This document shows, in pieces, positions 21,874 through 32,404 of a DNA stretch of 64,000 nucleotides (its first letter is position 1; each line of letters begins with the position of its first letter). Origin of the DNA: Planococcus halocryophilus (GTDB lineage: Bacteria > Bacillota > Bacilli > Bacillales_A > Planococcaceae); assembly GCF_001687585.2 (NCBI RefSeq), contig NZ_CP016537.2:1956001-2020000 (forward strand). The letters are read 5' to 3'. The notes below the pieces were generated by a model that was given only the letters and a program-made list of their open reading frames with translations, searched no databases and was not told the DNA's origin. The translations under genes were made by a program, and so were the position numbers.

Positions 21874-24800
21874 CTACACCCTTCCGTTCATCAAATTTGA
21901 ATACAGCTCTTTCCATTGTGCTAATTTCTCAGATTGTTGCAGCAACGTCCGCTCCGAATCGATCTGATCGACAGCTTGACGTAGAATGTGTTGACGTAAT
22001 CCTTCTGCTTCTTGCTCAATCCAAAATGTTGCCCAGTTGCTCAATTCTTTTTTCTCTTGCTCCAAATAACGGAGCGCATCAGGTTCCATTAACTCTTGCA
22101 ACGCATCACGCATTTTTTCTTTTTCATTTTTCTCAAAAAAGCTCTTATTGTTTTTATAATACGATTTAACCGACGAATAATCAGCATTTACAAACGGTTT
22201 TGAAATTTCGACAGAACCTGCTTCTTGCACTTCATAAGGTGTAAAAGAGAAGTCTGAATTCTGCTCTTTCAATTTGCTGGTGTCTTCTTTAAAGCGAGAG
22301 TCTAATTTCTTTTCGATAAACTGAGCGAGTCGGAAATTCGTCACGCGCAATTCTTGTTGAAAATCAAATCCTGTCATTTCATTTAACTCTTGCAACGCTG
22401 TATTCAAAGCTTGTTGTGCTGATTTGTTGGAAAAGACCGAAGGATTAAAAGCTTCTTTGAAAAAGTCATTAAAACGATAAAAAACGCGTTGGTTAACGTA
22501 ATACAGCAACTCATCCAATTCTTGAAGAGCTTCACGTTCTAATAACTTGGCAATTGATGCTCCGAAAAGTTTACGTAACTGCTGCTCAAGAAGTTTGAGC
22601 TCTTCTAGTCGTTCGTCTTTACGCAATAAGTTCTTTTCCGTGTGTTCAATTAAGCTACGGAAACGATCGACAGCTTTTTGCTCTTCTTCTGCGAGCGATT
22701 GAACAGCCATTCCTTTTAGCTCTTCTTTTAAGAAATGCTGGAAGGCTTCTTCAAATTGCGGCATACCTGAATGTTCTCGGTCACGTAGCGCTAGTAAGCT
22801 TGATACACCAAATAAGCGTGGGAAACGAATGCCAAAACGTTGCAATTCATCTTTTACATACGTAACGACTGAATTTTTTTCTTCCTCGTCATTCGCAAGA
22901 TCAATCGCATTCACGACAAAGAACATCTTATCCATTTCAAATGCGTCTTTTACTCGGCCAAGCTGAATCAGGAACTCTCGGTCAGCGCGTGCAAAAGCAT
23001 GGTTGTAATAAGTAATGAACAAAATCGCATCCGCGTTACGAATATACTCAAAAGCAACATTCGTATGTCTGGCATTAATCGAATCTGCTCCTGGAGTATC
23101 CACAAGCGTGACGCCATTACGTGTTAATTCGCAATCGTAATAAAAATCGATTTCATCAACAAAACAGCTTTTTTCTTCTTTCGCCACATACAAGCCAAAT
23201 TCTTCACGATTTGTCCGAAGAGTTTCACCTAAACGATCTTTGAAATCTGGATATCCTTTGTTAAAGGCGGTGATAAATGATTTATGAACTTGCTGTTCTG
23301 TTGGTGTATTTTCTGGTAGTTTTGATGACTTGTCAAAAGCATCTTCTAATGAAGTGACTTGCACGCCTAAAGCTTGGAAAGAATTTTGAACGTCTTCTGT
23401 CATTTGCGTACGCGTTTTTAGTCGAACATCTGCTGTTTCGTGTGGGTGTTGCTCGCTTACTGGACGAATTCGGTTAATCGTCGCCGTAGTCGGGTTTGGC
23501 GATACTGGTAGTACTGTTTCCCCCATCAACGCATTCGAAAATGACGATTTCCCCGCACTAAATGCTCCAAACAACGCAATGGTGAATTCTTGTCCTTCTA
23601 AACGACCCGCTTTTCGTTTTAAATAAGCGGCAGTTTCCGCAAATCCTTTTATTGGATCAATAACTTCTGCTGTACGATTGGCACGCTCGAGTACAGCTAC
23701 TTCATCAAATGACGCCACTTCCATTGAGTAAGCTTGTTGTTCTTGCTCTTCTTGTTGTTGGTCATCTTTTTCAAGCATTGCAGGATCAAATTCAGTCATT
23801 TCTTCTATAGAAACTTCAAATTCACTTAGCCATTGATCAACTTTTTCTTCCGCTGCTGTTTTTTGTTTTGGTAGCATTGCCGAATAAGACTTTTTCACTT
23901 TGTCGATTTTGCTTTCCATTTCTTCAAGTGTTTGGATCGCGAGCATTTTTTGAGACAAGGTTTGTGCTTTCATATCAATTTCTGTATTGGCGTCATCCGT
24001 CAATCCTTCAAACTTTTCTTCTTGTGCTTTTTTCCAGCCATCTGTCTCACGGATAAACCAGCGCTGAACACCTGTTGAAATGCTATTTGCAAAATTCAAT
24101 ACCGCGTCTCCAGTCACAGAAGCGCCTGTTGGAACTTGTTCTTCTATAACTGAAAATGGCACCTGGTAAGTCATGTCGTCGATGGATAACGATTCACTGT
24201 CCGTTAATATTCCAGCATCTTTTAACGAAGACTTCATCAACTTTTTTAAGTGATTGGTAATTTGAGAAGATACTGTCGTCTGTAGTCGTTCGTCCACTTC
24301 TAGTTGTCGTTTTTGTCGTTCTTCTTCTGTCTTTTTGCCACTAAATAGCACACCGACTTTAAAATTCGGTTGCACAGATTCTAAGTAACTTGTTAGTGCA
24401 TTACGTAATTCGTAAGGCATAATATTCGAGTTTTCAAGTAATTCTTTGCGGCTCTTTTCAAATTTCGCCTGCCAGTTTTCAAAATCCTGGACGGACATTC
24501 TACGAGAAACTAACGCATTCTCTTTTTTCAAATCCTCACGCATTTCCCATTCTTCCGGATCCAGAACGTTTGAAAAAGCTAGTAAACATTCTTGTTTTTC
24601 ATCTTCTAAATAGTTGATGTGTTCGTCTTTTAACTGGCTCAAGGCTGATTCAGAAGCTGACCCCATATGACCTTTCCAGTTTTTCATCGTTGACGAAACA
24701 AGTTCTTTAACTTGATCAAAATCGTTTCCAGGAAAATCAAAATCCTTTAACGACGTAAAGAAAATGCCTTTTGGAACGACTCCCCATGCCGCGAACGAAT

Positions 24801-25455
24801 CATGAACCGATTGTTGAAAATCTTCAAAGCTCATTTCACTGCTTTGATGCTTATCAATTTGGTTAACGATTAAATACAGTTCGGTGTATTTCTGTAATTC
24901 TTTCGTAAAATTAAAATTCAATTCAGACTGAACATGGTTATAGTCCATCACATAAAACACCATATCCGCTACGTGAAGAGCTGACTCGGTCGACATGCGG
25001 TGCGCATCATCCGTGGAATCGACTCCCGGTGTATCCATGACCGTTATGCCTTTAGGCAAAACCGATGCTTGGTGTCCGATATCGATTTGTGTGACATCAC
25101 CGTTTTTGCAAAATTCCTTAACCGCGTTAAAATCGTAATTCTCAGGAAAGTAAACCGGTTTTTCATCGCGCATATTAACGATAGCAAAATCCGTATCTGC
25201 TTTTTGGACATTCACGATATTCGCACTCGTTGGGATCGGGCTAGATGGCAATAAGGTCTCGCCAGTCAATGCGTTGATCATAGATGACTTACCGGATGAA
25301 AAATGTCCGGCAAATCCAATAATGAAATTATTTTTTAAGATTTTTTTTGCAAATAAATGCGCTTTGGCTTCACGCTCTGTGTCTTCATTTTCTTTGAAGA
25401 TCTTATAGAGATGTGCCGTTTCAAGTAATTCTTGTTTATGATCAACAACTGTCAT
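21874..25455 (-). CDS. dynA: DynA, double-dynamin GTPase
   Basis: 1193 residues, the same length as B. subtilis DynA (YpbR). Two fused dynamin-like units, each with its own GTPase: P-loops GHFSSGKSS at about residues 50-58 and GAFSAGKSS at about 627-635, with G3 motifs DTPGVD and DTPGAD and G4 motifs NQID and NAID. Long helical stalks follow each G domain. In B. subtilis it tethers and fuses membranes and protects against membrane damage and phage. Position matches the B. subtilis order. Confidence 0.95.
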   Translation of the reverse strand: MTVVDHKQELLETAHLYKIFKENEDTEREAKAHLFAKKILKNNFIIGFAGHFSSGKSSMINALTGETLLPSSPIPTSANIVNVQKADTDFAIVNMRDEKPVYFPENYDFNAVKEFCKNGDVTQIDIGHQASVLPKGITVMDTPGVDSTDDAHRMSTESALHVADMVFYVMDYNHVQSELNFNFTKELQKYTELYLIVNQIDKHQSSEMSFEDFQQSVHDSFAAWGVVPKGIFFTSLKDFDFPGNDFDQVKELVSSTMKNWKGHMGSASESALSQLKDEHINYLEDEKQECLLAFSNVLDPEEWEMREDLKKENALVSRRMSVQDFENWQAKFEKSRKELLENSNIMPYELRNALTSYLESVQPNFKVGVLFSGKKTEEERQKRQLEVDERLQTTVSSQITNHLKKLMKSSLKDAGILTDSESLSIDDMTYQVPFSVIEEQVPTGASVTGDAVLNFANSISTGVQRWFIRETDGWKKAQEEKFEGLTDDANTEIDMKAQTLSQKMLAIQTLEEMESKIDKVKKSYSAMLPKQKTAAEEKVDQWLSEFEVSIEEMTEFDPAMLEKDDQQQEEQEQQAYSMEVASFDEVAVLERANRTAEVIDPIKGFAETAAYLKRKAGRLEGQEFTIALFGAFSAGKSSFSNALMGETVLPVSPNPTTATINRIRPVSEQHPHETADVRLKTRTQMTEDVQNSFQALGVQVTSLEDAFDKSSKLPENTPTEQQVHKSFITAFNKGYPDFKDRLGETLRTNREEFGLYVAKEEKSCFVDEIDFYYDCELTRNGVTLVDTPGADSINARHTNVAFEYIRNADAILFITYYNHAFARADREFLIQLGRVKDAFEMDKMFFVVNAIDLANDEEEKNSVVTYVKDELQRFGIRFPRLFGVSSLLALRDREHSGMPQFEEAFQHFLKEELKGMAVQSLAEEEQKAVDRFRSLIEHTEKNLLRKDERLEELKLLEQQLRKLFGASIAKLLEREALQELDELLYYVNQRVFYRFNDFFKEAFNPSVFSNKSAQQALNTALQELNEMTGFDFQQELRVTNFRLAQFIEKKLDSRFKEDTSKLKEQNSDFSFTPYEVQEAGSVEISKPFVNADYSSVKSYYKNNKSFFEKNEKEKMRDALQELMEPDALRYLEQEKKELSNWATFWIEQEAEGLRQHILRQAVDQIDSERTLLQQSEKLAQWKELYSNLMNGRV

Positions 25456-25552
25456 TTCGAAATCTCCTTCTCCGCTTACTGCTCTCTATCATATCATTTT
25501 TATGGGTCAACGAAAAACATCCTTCCCAAATTTTAGAAGGATGTTGCGTTTC

Positions 25553-26311
25553 TTATGAAAATCCGTGAATTGACATACCACCATCGACAAAAAGTGTCTG
25601 TCCGGTAATATAACTTGCCGCATCTGATGCTAAAAAAACAACTGGTGAGGCTACTTCCGGTAATTCTCCGACACGCTTCATCGGTGTCACTGCGAGGATC
25701 GAATCTAGATATTCAGGGTTACTTAAAATCTTTTCTGTTAACGGTGTTTTAAAGTACCATGGCCCAATAGCATTGACGCGAATGTTTTTCGGTCCCCATT
25801 CCATTGCCATGACTTTTGTCATTTGAATAATAGCCGCTTTAGATGCCGCATAAATCACACCTGTTTTTAATGCGCGATCGCCTCCGACCGAACTAATGTT
25901 AACAATCGAACTGCCACTAGCCATTTTTTTCACAGCTTCTTGCGAAAACATAAAGACGCTTTGTGCATTCGTATCCATAATTTGATGCCATTCTGCGTCA
26001 TTGGCATCGGCTAACGAAGACCTGATATTCATCCCTGCGTTGTTCACTAAAATATCAAGCGCTCCAAAATGTTCGACTGTTTTGTCGATTGCTGCTTGAA
26101 TGTCACTGCGTTTTGTAATGTCTGCTGTTATGTAAGTTGTTCGGTTATTGTTTATATCTTGTTGTGTTTGCTGCAAGTCTGATTCGGTCCTTGCTACTAA
26201 CATAACATTGGCTCCCGCTTCTGCAAGCGCCATTGCGATTGCTTTGCCAATACCTTTACCAGCACCTGTTACGATAGCTGTCTTATTTTCTAAACTAAAT
26301 GATTTCAACAT
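25553..26311 (-). CDS. Short-chain dehydrogenase (FabG-like)
   Basis: 252 residues, classical [11 protein letters not shown] at about residues 15-22, NNAG at about 89-92, Ser in NISSVGG, YAASK at about 154-158 and the end [17 protein letters not shown](P)-dependent oxidation or reduction of an unknown hydroxyl/keto substrate. Good GGAGGCG ribosome-binding site. Single gene, closed upstream by a hairpin at 26381. Confidence 0.85.
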   Translation of the reverse strand: MLKSFSLENKTAIVTGAGKGIGKAIAMALAEAGANVMLVARTESDLQQTQQDINNNRTTYITADITKRSDIQAAIDKTVEHFGALDILVNNAGMNIRSSLADANDAEWHQIMDTNAQSVFMFSQEAVKKMASGSSIVNISSVGGDRALKTGVIYAASKAAIIQMTKVMAMEWGPKNIRVNAIGPWYFKTPLTEKILSNPEYLDSILAVTPMKRVGELPEVASPVVFLASDAASYITGQTLFVDGGMSIHGFS

Positions 26312-26380
26312 GTATAATCGCCTCCACTTTTATTATAGTCACAACATTCGCTATTTGTCCTGTTCTATAAACTACAAAAA

Positions 26381-26404
26381 AACCGCCGTGAATTACCACG
26401 GCGG
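26381..26404. terminator. GC-rich hairpin, twin of the one at 26901
   Basis: ACCGCCGTG and CACGGCGGT around AATTAC. Sequence almost identical to the core of the hairpin at 26901-26940, so the two flank the repeat block between them. Confidence 0.7.
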
Positions 26405-26900
26405 TCAGACTGTAGACAAAGTCTTATTAAACTGAATAATGATGCATACTCTTCAACCGGGCTGGCCACTTCGCTTTCCGTGGGCTCAGCTTCAGCCTCC
26501 TCGTCACTGACGTTCCTGCGGGGTCTTCAGCTTTCGCTCTCCCACAGGAGTCTTCGTGGACCAGCCCAGTTGAAGGCTTCTTGCTACAAACAAAGTGAGA
26601 TTCTTTAGTGCGCTTCACCATATAAATAACGTGTTAAAAGATTTTTCCTACTCACTCCTGGATTCGGAGCACCTAGTGGCGAAGTGCAAAGATATGCTCC
26701 TGCATCGCTGCGCTAGCTTCGTCGCAAAGCCACTGCCCGAAGTCCCTTCGGTCACTGACTTTCCTGCGGAAAAACGAAGGGGTGAGACCCCGCAGGAGCT
26801 TGCGACGAGGAGGCTCAGCACGGAGTCCGCGGAAAGCGTCCACTAGGTGTGAAGAATCCCACATGCATACAAAAAAATGAGTAAATATTCTTTTGTCTAC
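26405..26900. repeat. Composite interspersed repeat (MITE-like), copy 1
   Basis: About 500 bases without a gene. Edges carry GTAGACAAAG at 26411 and its near complement CTTTTGTCTAC at 26890-26900. Inside are a hairpin unit at 26449-26577 (arms TTCAACCGGGCTGG and CCAGCCCAGTTGAA) and a second unit at 26669-26851 in the opposite orientation (arms CACCTAGTGG and CCACTAGGTG). Homologous to 48108-48430. Confidence 0.75.
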
Positions 26901-26940
26901 AAGCAGAAACCGCCGTGAATTATCACGGCGGTTTCTGCTT
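26901..26940 (-). terminator. Terminator of the M32 carboxypeptidase gene
   Basis: Perfect 18-bp stem (AAGCAGAAACCGCCGTGA and complement) with an ATTA loop, overlapping the stop of the gene at 26939. Confidence 0.8.
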
Positions 26941-28441
26941 ACTCGTTTAGTTGATAAATCTTCGTATATTTTTCTTCTAGATAGTCCGCTAAATAATCTG
27001 GATTCAAACCTTCGCCAGTCACATCTTTTAAAATATCCATAGGCTTTTTAAAAGCGCCATACTGATGAATGTTATTTGTTAGCCATTCGCGAATTGGAGT
27101 GATGTTACGCTCTGCCAACAATTCATCGTAATTTGGCAACTCTTTTAGCATAGCGTTTTTGAATTGCGCTGCATACATATAACCAAGTGCGTAAGACGGG
27201 AAATACCCAAAGCTTGCGCCTGCCCAGTGAACGTCTTGCAACACACCTTCTGCATCGTTTGACGGGCGTACACCTAAATACTCTTCGTATTTATCGTTCC
27301 ACAACTGTGGTAAATCACTAACTTTTAGATCTCCGTTAAATAACCCTTTTTCTAGCTCGTAACGTACCATAACATGCAATGCATACGACAATTCATCTGC
27401 TTCGATGCGAATTAATGATGGTTTAGATTCATTAATTGCGCGTACGTAATCTACCAATTCAACAGAAGCAAATTGATCAGGAGCGTAGTCTTTCAACAAA
27501 TCAAAGTTTTTCTGCCAAAAATGTTCATTGCGCCCGATAAAATTTTCACAAAACAACGACTGTGATTCATGAATGCCCATCGAAGCACCTGTTTCTATAG
27601 GTAATCCTGCTAAGTCGTCTCCGAGGTTTTGCTCATACATCGCGTGTCCGCCTTCGTGAATTGTGCCAAATACAGCTGTTCGGAAGTCACTTTCATCGTA
27701 CTTAGTCGTCACGCGAATGTCTTGACGGTTGATTGAAATCATAAACGGATGAACGGTTTCGTCTAGACGTCCTGCTTCAAAATCGTACCCTAGTTGTTCT
27801 AACATTTCACGGCTAAAATCTTGCTGTGCCTGTTTTGAAAAATGCTCGTATAAAAATGCCGTCTCTGGTTTGTTCGGGGACGCTGCAATTTTTCGTACCA
27901 AAGGCACAATACGCTCGCGAAGCTTGCCAAACACTTCATCTAATATTTCTGTGGTCATACCAGGTTCATATTGGTCAAGCAGTGTATTGTACGTACTACC
28001 ATTTTTCTCTCCCCAATAGCCAACCATTTTTTTGGTTGTGCTGACCAAGTCTTCTAAATAAGGAAGGAATAGCGAAAAATCGGAATTTTCCTTTGCTGTT
28101 TCCCATACAGACTCAGCTTTAGATTTTAATATAACAAACTTCTTATATTCCTCAGGAGGAATTTTCTTACTCAAATCATAGTCTTTTCGCGCTTCTTCTA
28201 CTGATCGACGGATAATTGGATTTTTTAATTGATCCGCTTCTAAAGAAGTAAGCAGTTCGCCAAATTCATCTGACGTTGATAAGCTAAAAACTTCTGCAGA
28301 TAAGGTGCCAATTGTTTCAGAGCGTAGTTCCACTCCTTTTTTTGGAGCACCCGTACGCAAATCCCAAAATAACAAAGCGATTGCCTCTTCATAACCTTTG
28401 ATTTTATTAAAATGTTCGGTAAAACGTTTTTCAAGTGACAA
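26939..28441 (-). CDS. ypwA: Thermostable M32-family metallocarboxypeptidase
   Basis: 500 residues, the usual M32 length. Zinc site HEGGHAMYE (HExxH) at about residues 264-272, followed by the family motifs GIHESQSLFCEN (third ligand Glu) and IRIEADELSYALH. Removes C-terminal residues from cytoplasmic peptides. Starts with TTG at 28441 after GGGGGG. Matches B. subtilis ypwA in order. Confidence 0.9.
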   Translation of the reverse strand: MSLEKRFTEHFNKIKGYEEAIALLFWDLRTGAPKKGVELRSETIGTLSAEVFSLSTSDEFGELLTSLEADQLKNPIIRRSVEEARKDYDLSKKIPPEEYKKFVILKSKAESVWETAKENSDFSLFLPYLEDLVSTTKKMVGYWGEKNGSTYNTLLDQYEPGMTTEILDEVFGKLRERIVPLVRKIAASPNKPETAFLYEHFSKQAQQDFSREMLEQLGYDFEAGRLDETVHPFMISINRQDIRVTTKYDESDFRTAVFGTIHEGGHAMYEQNLGDDLAGLPIETGASMGIHESQSLFCENFIGRNEHFWQKNFDLLKDYAPDQFASVELVDYVRAINESKPSLIRIEADELSYALHVMVRYELEKGLFNGDLKVSDLPQLWNDKYEEYLGVRPSNDAEGVLQDVHWAGASFGYFPSYALGYMYAAQFKNAMLKELPNYDELLAERNITPIREWLTNNIHQYGAFKKPMDILKDVTGEGLNPDYLADYLEEKYTKIYQLNE

Positions 28442-28494
28442 CTAAATCCCCCCTATGCTTAATGAGACCATTGTATCATAGCGATACGACTCAC

Positions 28495-30402
28495 TTAAAA
28501 ATTTTCAGCAGGGACGGGCAAGATAGTTTCCCATAAATGCTCGACACGCAGTTCTTCTTCGTTCACCAATAAATGAATTTCTCCATAATCTTTTGAAGAA
28601 CGAATCAAACGTCCAATTCCTTGTTGAATACGAAGCTGCATGAAAGGCAAGTCAATTTCTTCTAATGGGTTGTTACTAAATTTCCGTTTCGCATCAAAAA
28701 CTGGATCTTTTGGTGGGAATGGCAAATCAACGATAATTACTTTTGTTAATGCTTCACCAGGTAAATCTAACCCTTCCCATAAGTGATATGAACACAAAAT
28801 CTGGAAATTCCCTTGTTGGAATTCTTTGACGACCGTTGATAATTCGCGGTCTCCTTCAAATTCAATGGCATATTGATGGTCCAAAGGAAGTGATTTTTTG
28901 AAATTATCCATATCTACTTTTGATGTGAATAAAACAAGCGTTTGGTCTCCTGAGCTAAACAAGTCATAGACGCGTTCAAATTTCTGTTGTTGTTCTAAAG
29001 GATGCTTAAAGATTTTCATCACATCTTCATACTCAAATGGAGATGGCACAGAGAACGATTGGAATTTATCGATTCCAAGGCTATCTGACAAGTACGTGAA
29101 ATCTTTTTGAATCGATAAAGTAGCTGAAGAGAAAATGATTGGAATTTTCCCATCAAATAATTTTTCATCTAATATATCCGTAACTAAGCGTGGCATAATA
29201 ACAAGCGTCTCAATTTCATCTTTGATTTCTAACCACGTTACAGCGTCGCCTTCTTCTACAAACAAACGCATTGAGAATATATATTGTTCGAAATACTCTT
29301 CAGCTAAACGCAATTCATATTCAGGAATTGTGAAAAGCTCGCCTTCAAAAACAAATTCCTCTAACATCAAATCAATGTGACGCACCAGCATATTGCCGAC
29401 TTTGACCAATTCTGGATCTTTTGTAATTGCTTTACGGTCTTCGTCACTTTTAACTGTATGGATCCGTAACAAGCGGAAAAAGTCATTGTGAAGATCGATT
29501 GTTTGCTCGATCATGTTTAATGTTTTTTCACGCATACCATCTGAAAGAATGCTTTCTGTCACATCTTGCAATGTGCTTTCTTGCACTTCATACGTCAATG
29601 CACGTTGTGCCGCAAACTCTAGTAAATGACCTTCATCTAACACTATTTGAGAGAATTCAGGAAGCAAAGGCGTTTGTCCTTCGCGTTTACGTGTTTCTTT
29701 CGTCCAAATATGCTCCATTAGGAAATCATGTGAACAAATAACCAAGTCAGTGGCTTGACGGTAATGATTGCGGTGAATCGTTTGACCGCATTTGTTTCGC
29801 AATTCGCAAGCATTGCAGTTTTGAATTGGATGATAATTGACTTGCTGCCATTCTTCATCTGTTACTTCTGGATAGCTTGAGCGCTCTCCGTAAGGATAAG
29901 TATTTTGCATGGAGTATGTCTTATTGACAAATTCCGGCAAGCTATCTTCAATATCAAACACAAAATCTTCATCGATGCGTTTTTTTGCGCCTTCTAAACG
30001 CTGAAGACATAAATATTGATCTCGCGATTTTGCCAAACGAACATCTAAATTCAAATCAAACAAATCATTTAAACGGTCAACGTCTCCACCTTTTTTGACC
30101 AATTGCTCGATCAAAGTTTCATCCGCACATGAAATAAGTGCTGGTTTACCAGTATAGCGAGCATATGCAATAGCCGGTAACAGATACGCCATCGTTTTCC
30201 CGGTTCCAACTCCTGCTTCAGCAAATAAAACCGATTTTTCTTTTAACGCCTGTTCGATTTGAAAAGACATGAAAATTTGTTCATCACGAAGATCATAGCC
30301 TTTTTCAGGAAGTTCATCGTAAAATACATCACCAATCCAGTCATTGAGTGATTCAAAGAAAGTTTTATCTTTTGTTAATGCAAATGGTAGTGGTTGTCTC
30401 AT
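28495..30402 (-). CDS. ypvA: DinG-like superfamily 2 helicase (YpvA)
   Basis: 635 residues. Walker A EAGVGTGKT at about residues 63-71, DEAH-type box DEGH, and C-terminal motif GIGRLIRSSKDYG. Four cysteines in CNACELRNKCGQ plus an upstream Cys fit the XPD/DinG iron-sulfur site. No exonuclease domain, unlike the dinG gene at 45211. Start at the ATG at 30402, with GAGGAG upstream; the longer frame has no ribosome-binding site. A role in DNA repair is inferred. Confidence 0.85.
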   Translation of the reverse strand: MRQPLPFALTKDKTFFESLNDWIGDVFYDELPEKGYDLRDEQIFMSFQIEQALKEKSVLFAEAGVGTGKTMAYLLPAIAYARYTGKPALISCADETLIEQLVKKGGDVDRLNDLFDLNLDVRLAKSRDQYLCLQRLEGAKKRIDEDFVFDIEDSLPEFVNKTYSMQNTYPYGERSSYPEVTDEEWQQVNYHPIQNCNACELRNKCGQTIHRNHYRQATDLVICSHDFLMEHIWTKETRKREGQTPLLPEFSQIVLDEGHLLEFAAQRALTYEVQESTLQDVTESILSDGMREKTLNMIEQTIDLHNDFFRLLRIHTVKSDEDRKAITKDPELVKVGNMLVRHIDLMLEEFVFEGELFTIPEYELRLAEEYFEQYIFSMRLFVEEGDAVTWLEIKDEIETLVIMPRLVTDILDEKLFDGKIPIIFSSATLSIQKDFTYLSDSLGIDKFQSFSVPSPFEYEDVMKIFKHPLEQQQKFERVYDLFSSGDQTLVLFTSKVDMDNFKKSLPLDHQYAIEFEGDRELSTVVKEFQQGNFQILCSYHLWEGLDLPGEALTKVIIVDLPFPPKDPVFDAKRKFSNNPLEEIDLPFMQLRIQQGIGRLIRSSKDYGEIHLLVNEEELRVEHLWETILPVPAENF

Positions 30403-30456
30403 AATACTCTCCTCACAGAGAAACGGAAGAGCCTGTGCCCTTCCGTTTCGTCTCAT

Positions 30457-31590
30457 TTATTTTTTAGAACGTTCTCCCCAGAATTGGAAAAGATCCGTAC
30501 GGATAAATCCGTTAAATAGTTTGCGTTTTTTTGTAGCTGGTTGACCGTAAAGTGTTTCAAAACGACCCATCGATGACAGCATATATACTGACCATGTTGG
30601 GTGTTTCGCAAATACACGACCCATATCAGCAATCATTTCTTCGATGACTTCAATTTCACCAATACGTTCTCCGTAAGGTGGGTTACCAACAACTACGCCG
30701 TTTTCTTCAGTTGCTACAAAATCCTTTACTTGACGCTGTTCAAAATGGATCAAGTCCGCAAAGCCAGCTTCACGCGCATTTTCTTCTGCGACTTTCAGCA
30801 TGCGATGGTCGATGTCTGTTCCTACTATATTTAGTGGCTGATCATAATTCGCTAATTCTTCTGCTTCTTCGCGAACTTCATCCCACAGTTTTTGTCCCAT
30901 CCATGGCCATTCTTCGCTATCAAAATCACGGTTATAGCCGGGTGCTAAATTTTGACCAATCATCGCAGCTTCAATTGCGATGGTCCCTGATCCGCAGAAA
31001 GGATCTACGAACGGACGGTCTGGCGTCCATCTAGATAATTTCACCAGTGCCGCAGCAAGTGTTTCTTTTAATGGCGCTTCCCCTTGGTCCAAACGATAGC
31101 CGCGTTTATGCAACCCTGCTCCGCTTGTGTCGATTGATAGTTGAACTTTGTCCTTTAAAATCGATACTTCAATTTTAAAGCGCGGTCCTGTTTCATCTAA
31201 AAACGAATTACGGTGATATGCTTTTTTCAAACGTTCAACAATCGCTTTTTTAACGATAGACTGACAGTTTGGCACACTGTGTAAGGTCGATTTAACTGAT
31301 TTCCCTTGTACCGGAAATTCAGCATCTACTGGAAGGTATTTTTCCCATTCGATTTCTTTTGTCCGTTCAAACAATTCGTCAAATGTATAGGCATTAAATT
31401 CACCAGCGATGATTTTTACACGGTCAGCAGTGCGTAGCCATAAGTTGGCTTTGGCAATGTCTCGCTCGTTTCCTTCAAAAAATACTTTGCCGTTTTCTGT
31501 TTCTGTTTCGTATCCTAGTTCTTTTACTTCGTTAGCGACAATTGACTCAAGTCCCATTGCAGCTGTTGCGAGCAATTTAAATGTTGTCAT
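30457..31590 (-). CDS. ypsC: 23S rRNA guanine-N2 methyltransferase, THUMP domain (YpsC)
   Basis: 377 residues. N-terminal THUMP RNA-binding domain (about 45-155), then a class I SAM methyltransferase with DPFCGSGTIAIEAA and catalytic NPPYGER. Corresponds to the first half of E. coli RlmL. Next to rnpB and gpsB as in B. subtilis. Good GAGGGAG ribosome-binding site. A gap of about 54 bases separates it from ypvA on the same strand. Confidence 0.9.
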   Translation of the reverse strand: MTTFKLLATAAMGLESIVANEVKELGYETETENGKVFFEGNERDIAKANLWLRTADRVKIIAGEFNAYTFDELFERTKEIEWEKYLPVDAEFPVQGKSVKSTLHSVPNCQSIVKKAIVERLKKAYHRNSFLDETGPRFKIEVSILKDKVQLSIDTSGAGLHKRGYRLDQGEAPLKETLAAALVKLSRWTPDRPFVDPFCGSGTIAIEAAMIGQNLAPGYNRDFDSEEWPWMGQKLWDEVREEAEELANYDQPLNIVGTDIDHRMLKVAEENAREAGFADLIHFEQRQVKDFVATEENGVVVGNPPYGERIGEIEVIEEMIADMGRVFAKHPTWSVYMLSSMGRFETLYGQPATKKRKLFNGFIRTDLFQFWGERSKK

Positions 31591-31675
31591 AATGACTCCC
31601 TCTCCAGTTATTCACTATTTCAGCTTTCAGTGTTCATTTAATCGTTAGATTTTTAAAATTAAATACGTATTACAG

Positions 31676-31790
31676 AAATCGCTGTAGGCGGACGCTTTCC
31701 TGCGGGCGAGCGCCAAGCCTCCTCAGTCGCTCTGCTCCTTGCGGGGTCTCGGCTGTCTCGCTATCCCGCTGGAGTCGCCGCCTTTCGCTT
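31676..31790. repeat. GC-rich interspersed hairpin repeat, copy 3
   Basis: Arms GGCGGACG and GTCGCCGCC enclose the shared core CGCTTTCC, CCTCCTC, TGCGGGGTCT. Same family as the units in 26405-26900 and 48108-48430 but with different arms. The rest of the gap 31591-31920 shows nothing I can support. Confidence 0.7.
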
Positions 31791-31920
31791 TTTTTTCTAA
31801 TTTTCATACTGATACTATTAAAATAAATTAAGAAATTGCTTAGCACTAGATATAAACGCCTAAAGCTTACTCAAAAGATTAAATTATATCAGTCTAACTT
31901 GTTTATTTATATCATAATAT

Positions 31921-31950
31921 GAAGAAAAGCTCCCCGACAGGAGAGCCTTT
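31921..31950 (-). terminator. Terminator of rnpB
   Basis: On the minus strand GCTCTCC, TGTC loop, GGGGAGC, then TTTTCTTC. Confidence 0.8.
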
Positions 31951-31961
31951 AATAAGCATTT

Positions 31962-32367
31962 TAAGACCATGAGAAATTCTATAAGCCATGTTTTGTTTCC
32001 ACGTACTCAAACGGCTTGCGCCTTGTACTAGTGGACAGCAATCATCTATCTGCAAGTTTGCACCTGCCTCTTCATCAGTTCATTTCCTTCAGAAAAGTGC
32101 CCCTACCATAATTTGGGTTTCTCGCTCACGGGGTTTACCTCGTTCCACCTGTATAATTTCTTATACAGCTCCGTCACTGTGGCACCTTCAGGGTATTTCG
32201 GCCATATCCGAAGACTTAGGCGTTCTACCCGCCGTCAGCTATTGCTAGCTGCCTCAGCTTATTGTTTCACTGAGCGCGATCACTACGGTCATCTCAGAAC
32301 CGTGCGAGCATGGACTTTCCTCTCCGGCGAAGACGCCAGAGCGATTGCCAGAATTTCAAATGGCTTA
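31962..32367 (-). ncRNA. rnpB: RNase P RNA, Bacillus type B
   Basis: The minus strand carries the conserved GAGGAAAGTCCATGCTCGCA near the 5' end, the downstream ACGGCGGGTAGAACGCC and CGGATATGG stretches, GAGCGAGAAACCCAAATT and the 3' AACAAAACATGGCTTA, as in the B. subtilis type B RNA. Ends pair as helix P1 (GAAATTCT with AGAATTTC plus GCCAT with ATGG). Lies between ypsC and gpsB, as in B. subtilis. Catalyses 5' maturation of tRNA. Ends are estimated from P1. Confidence 0.93.
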
Positions 32368-32404
32368 TTAAGTATACGTTATTTGAGCATAGAAAACAAT
32401 TGTT

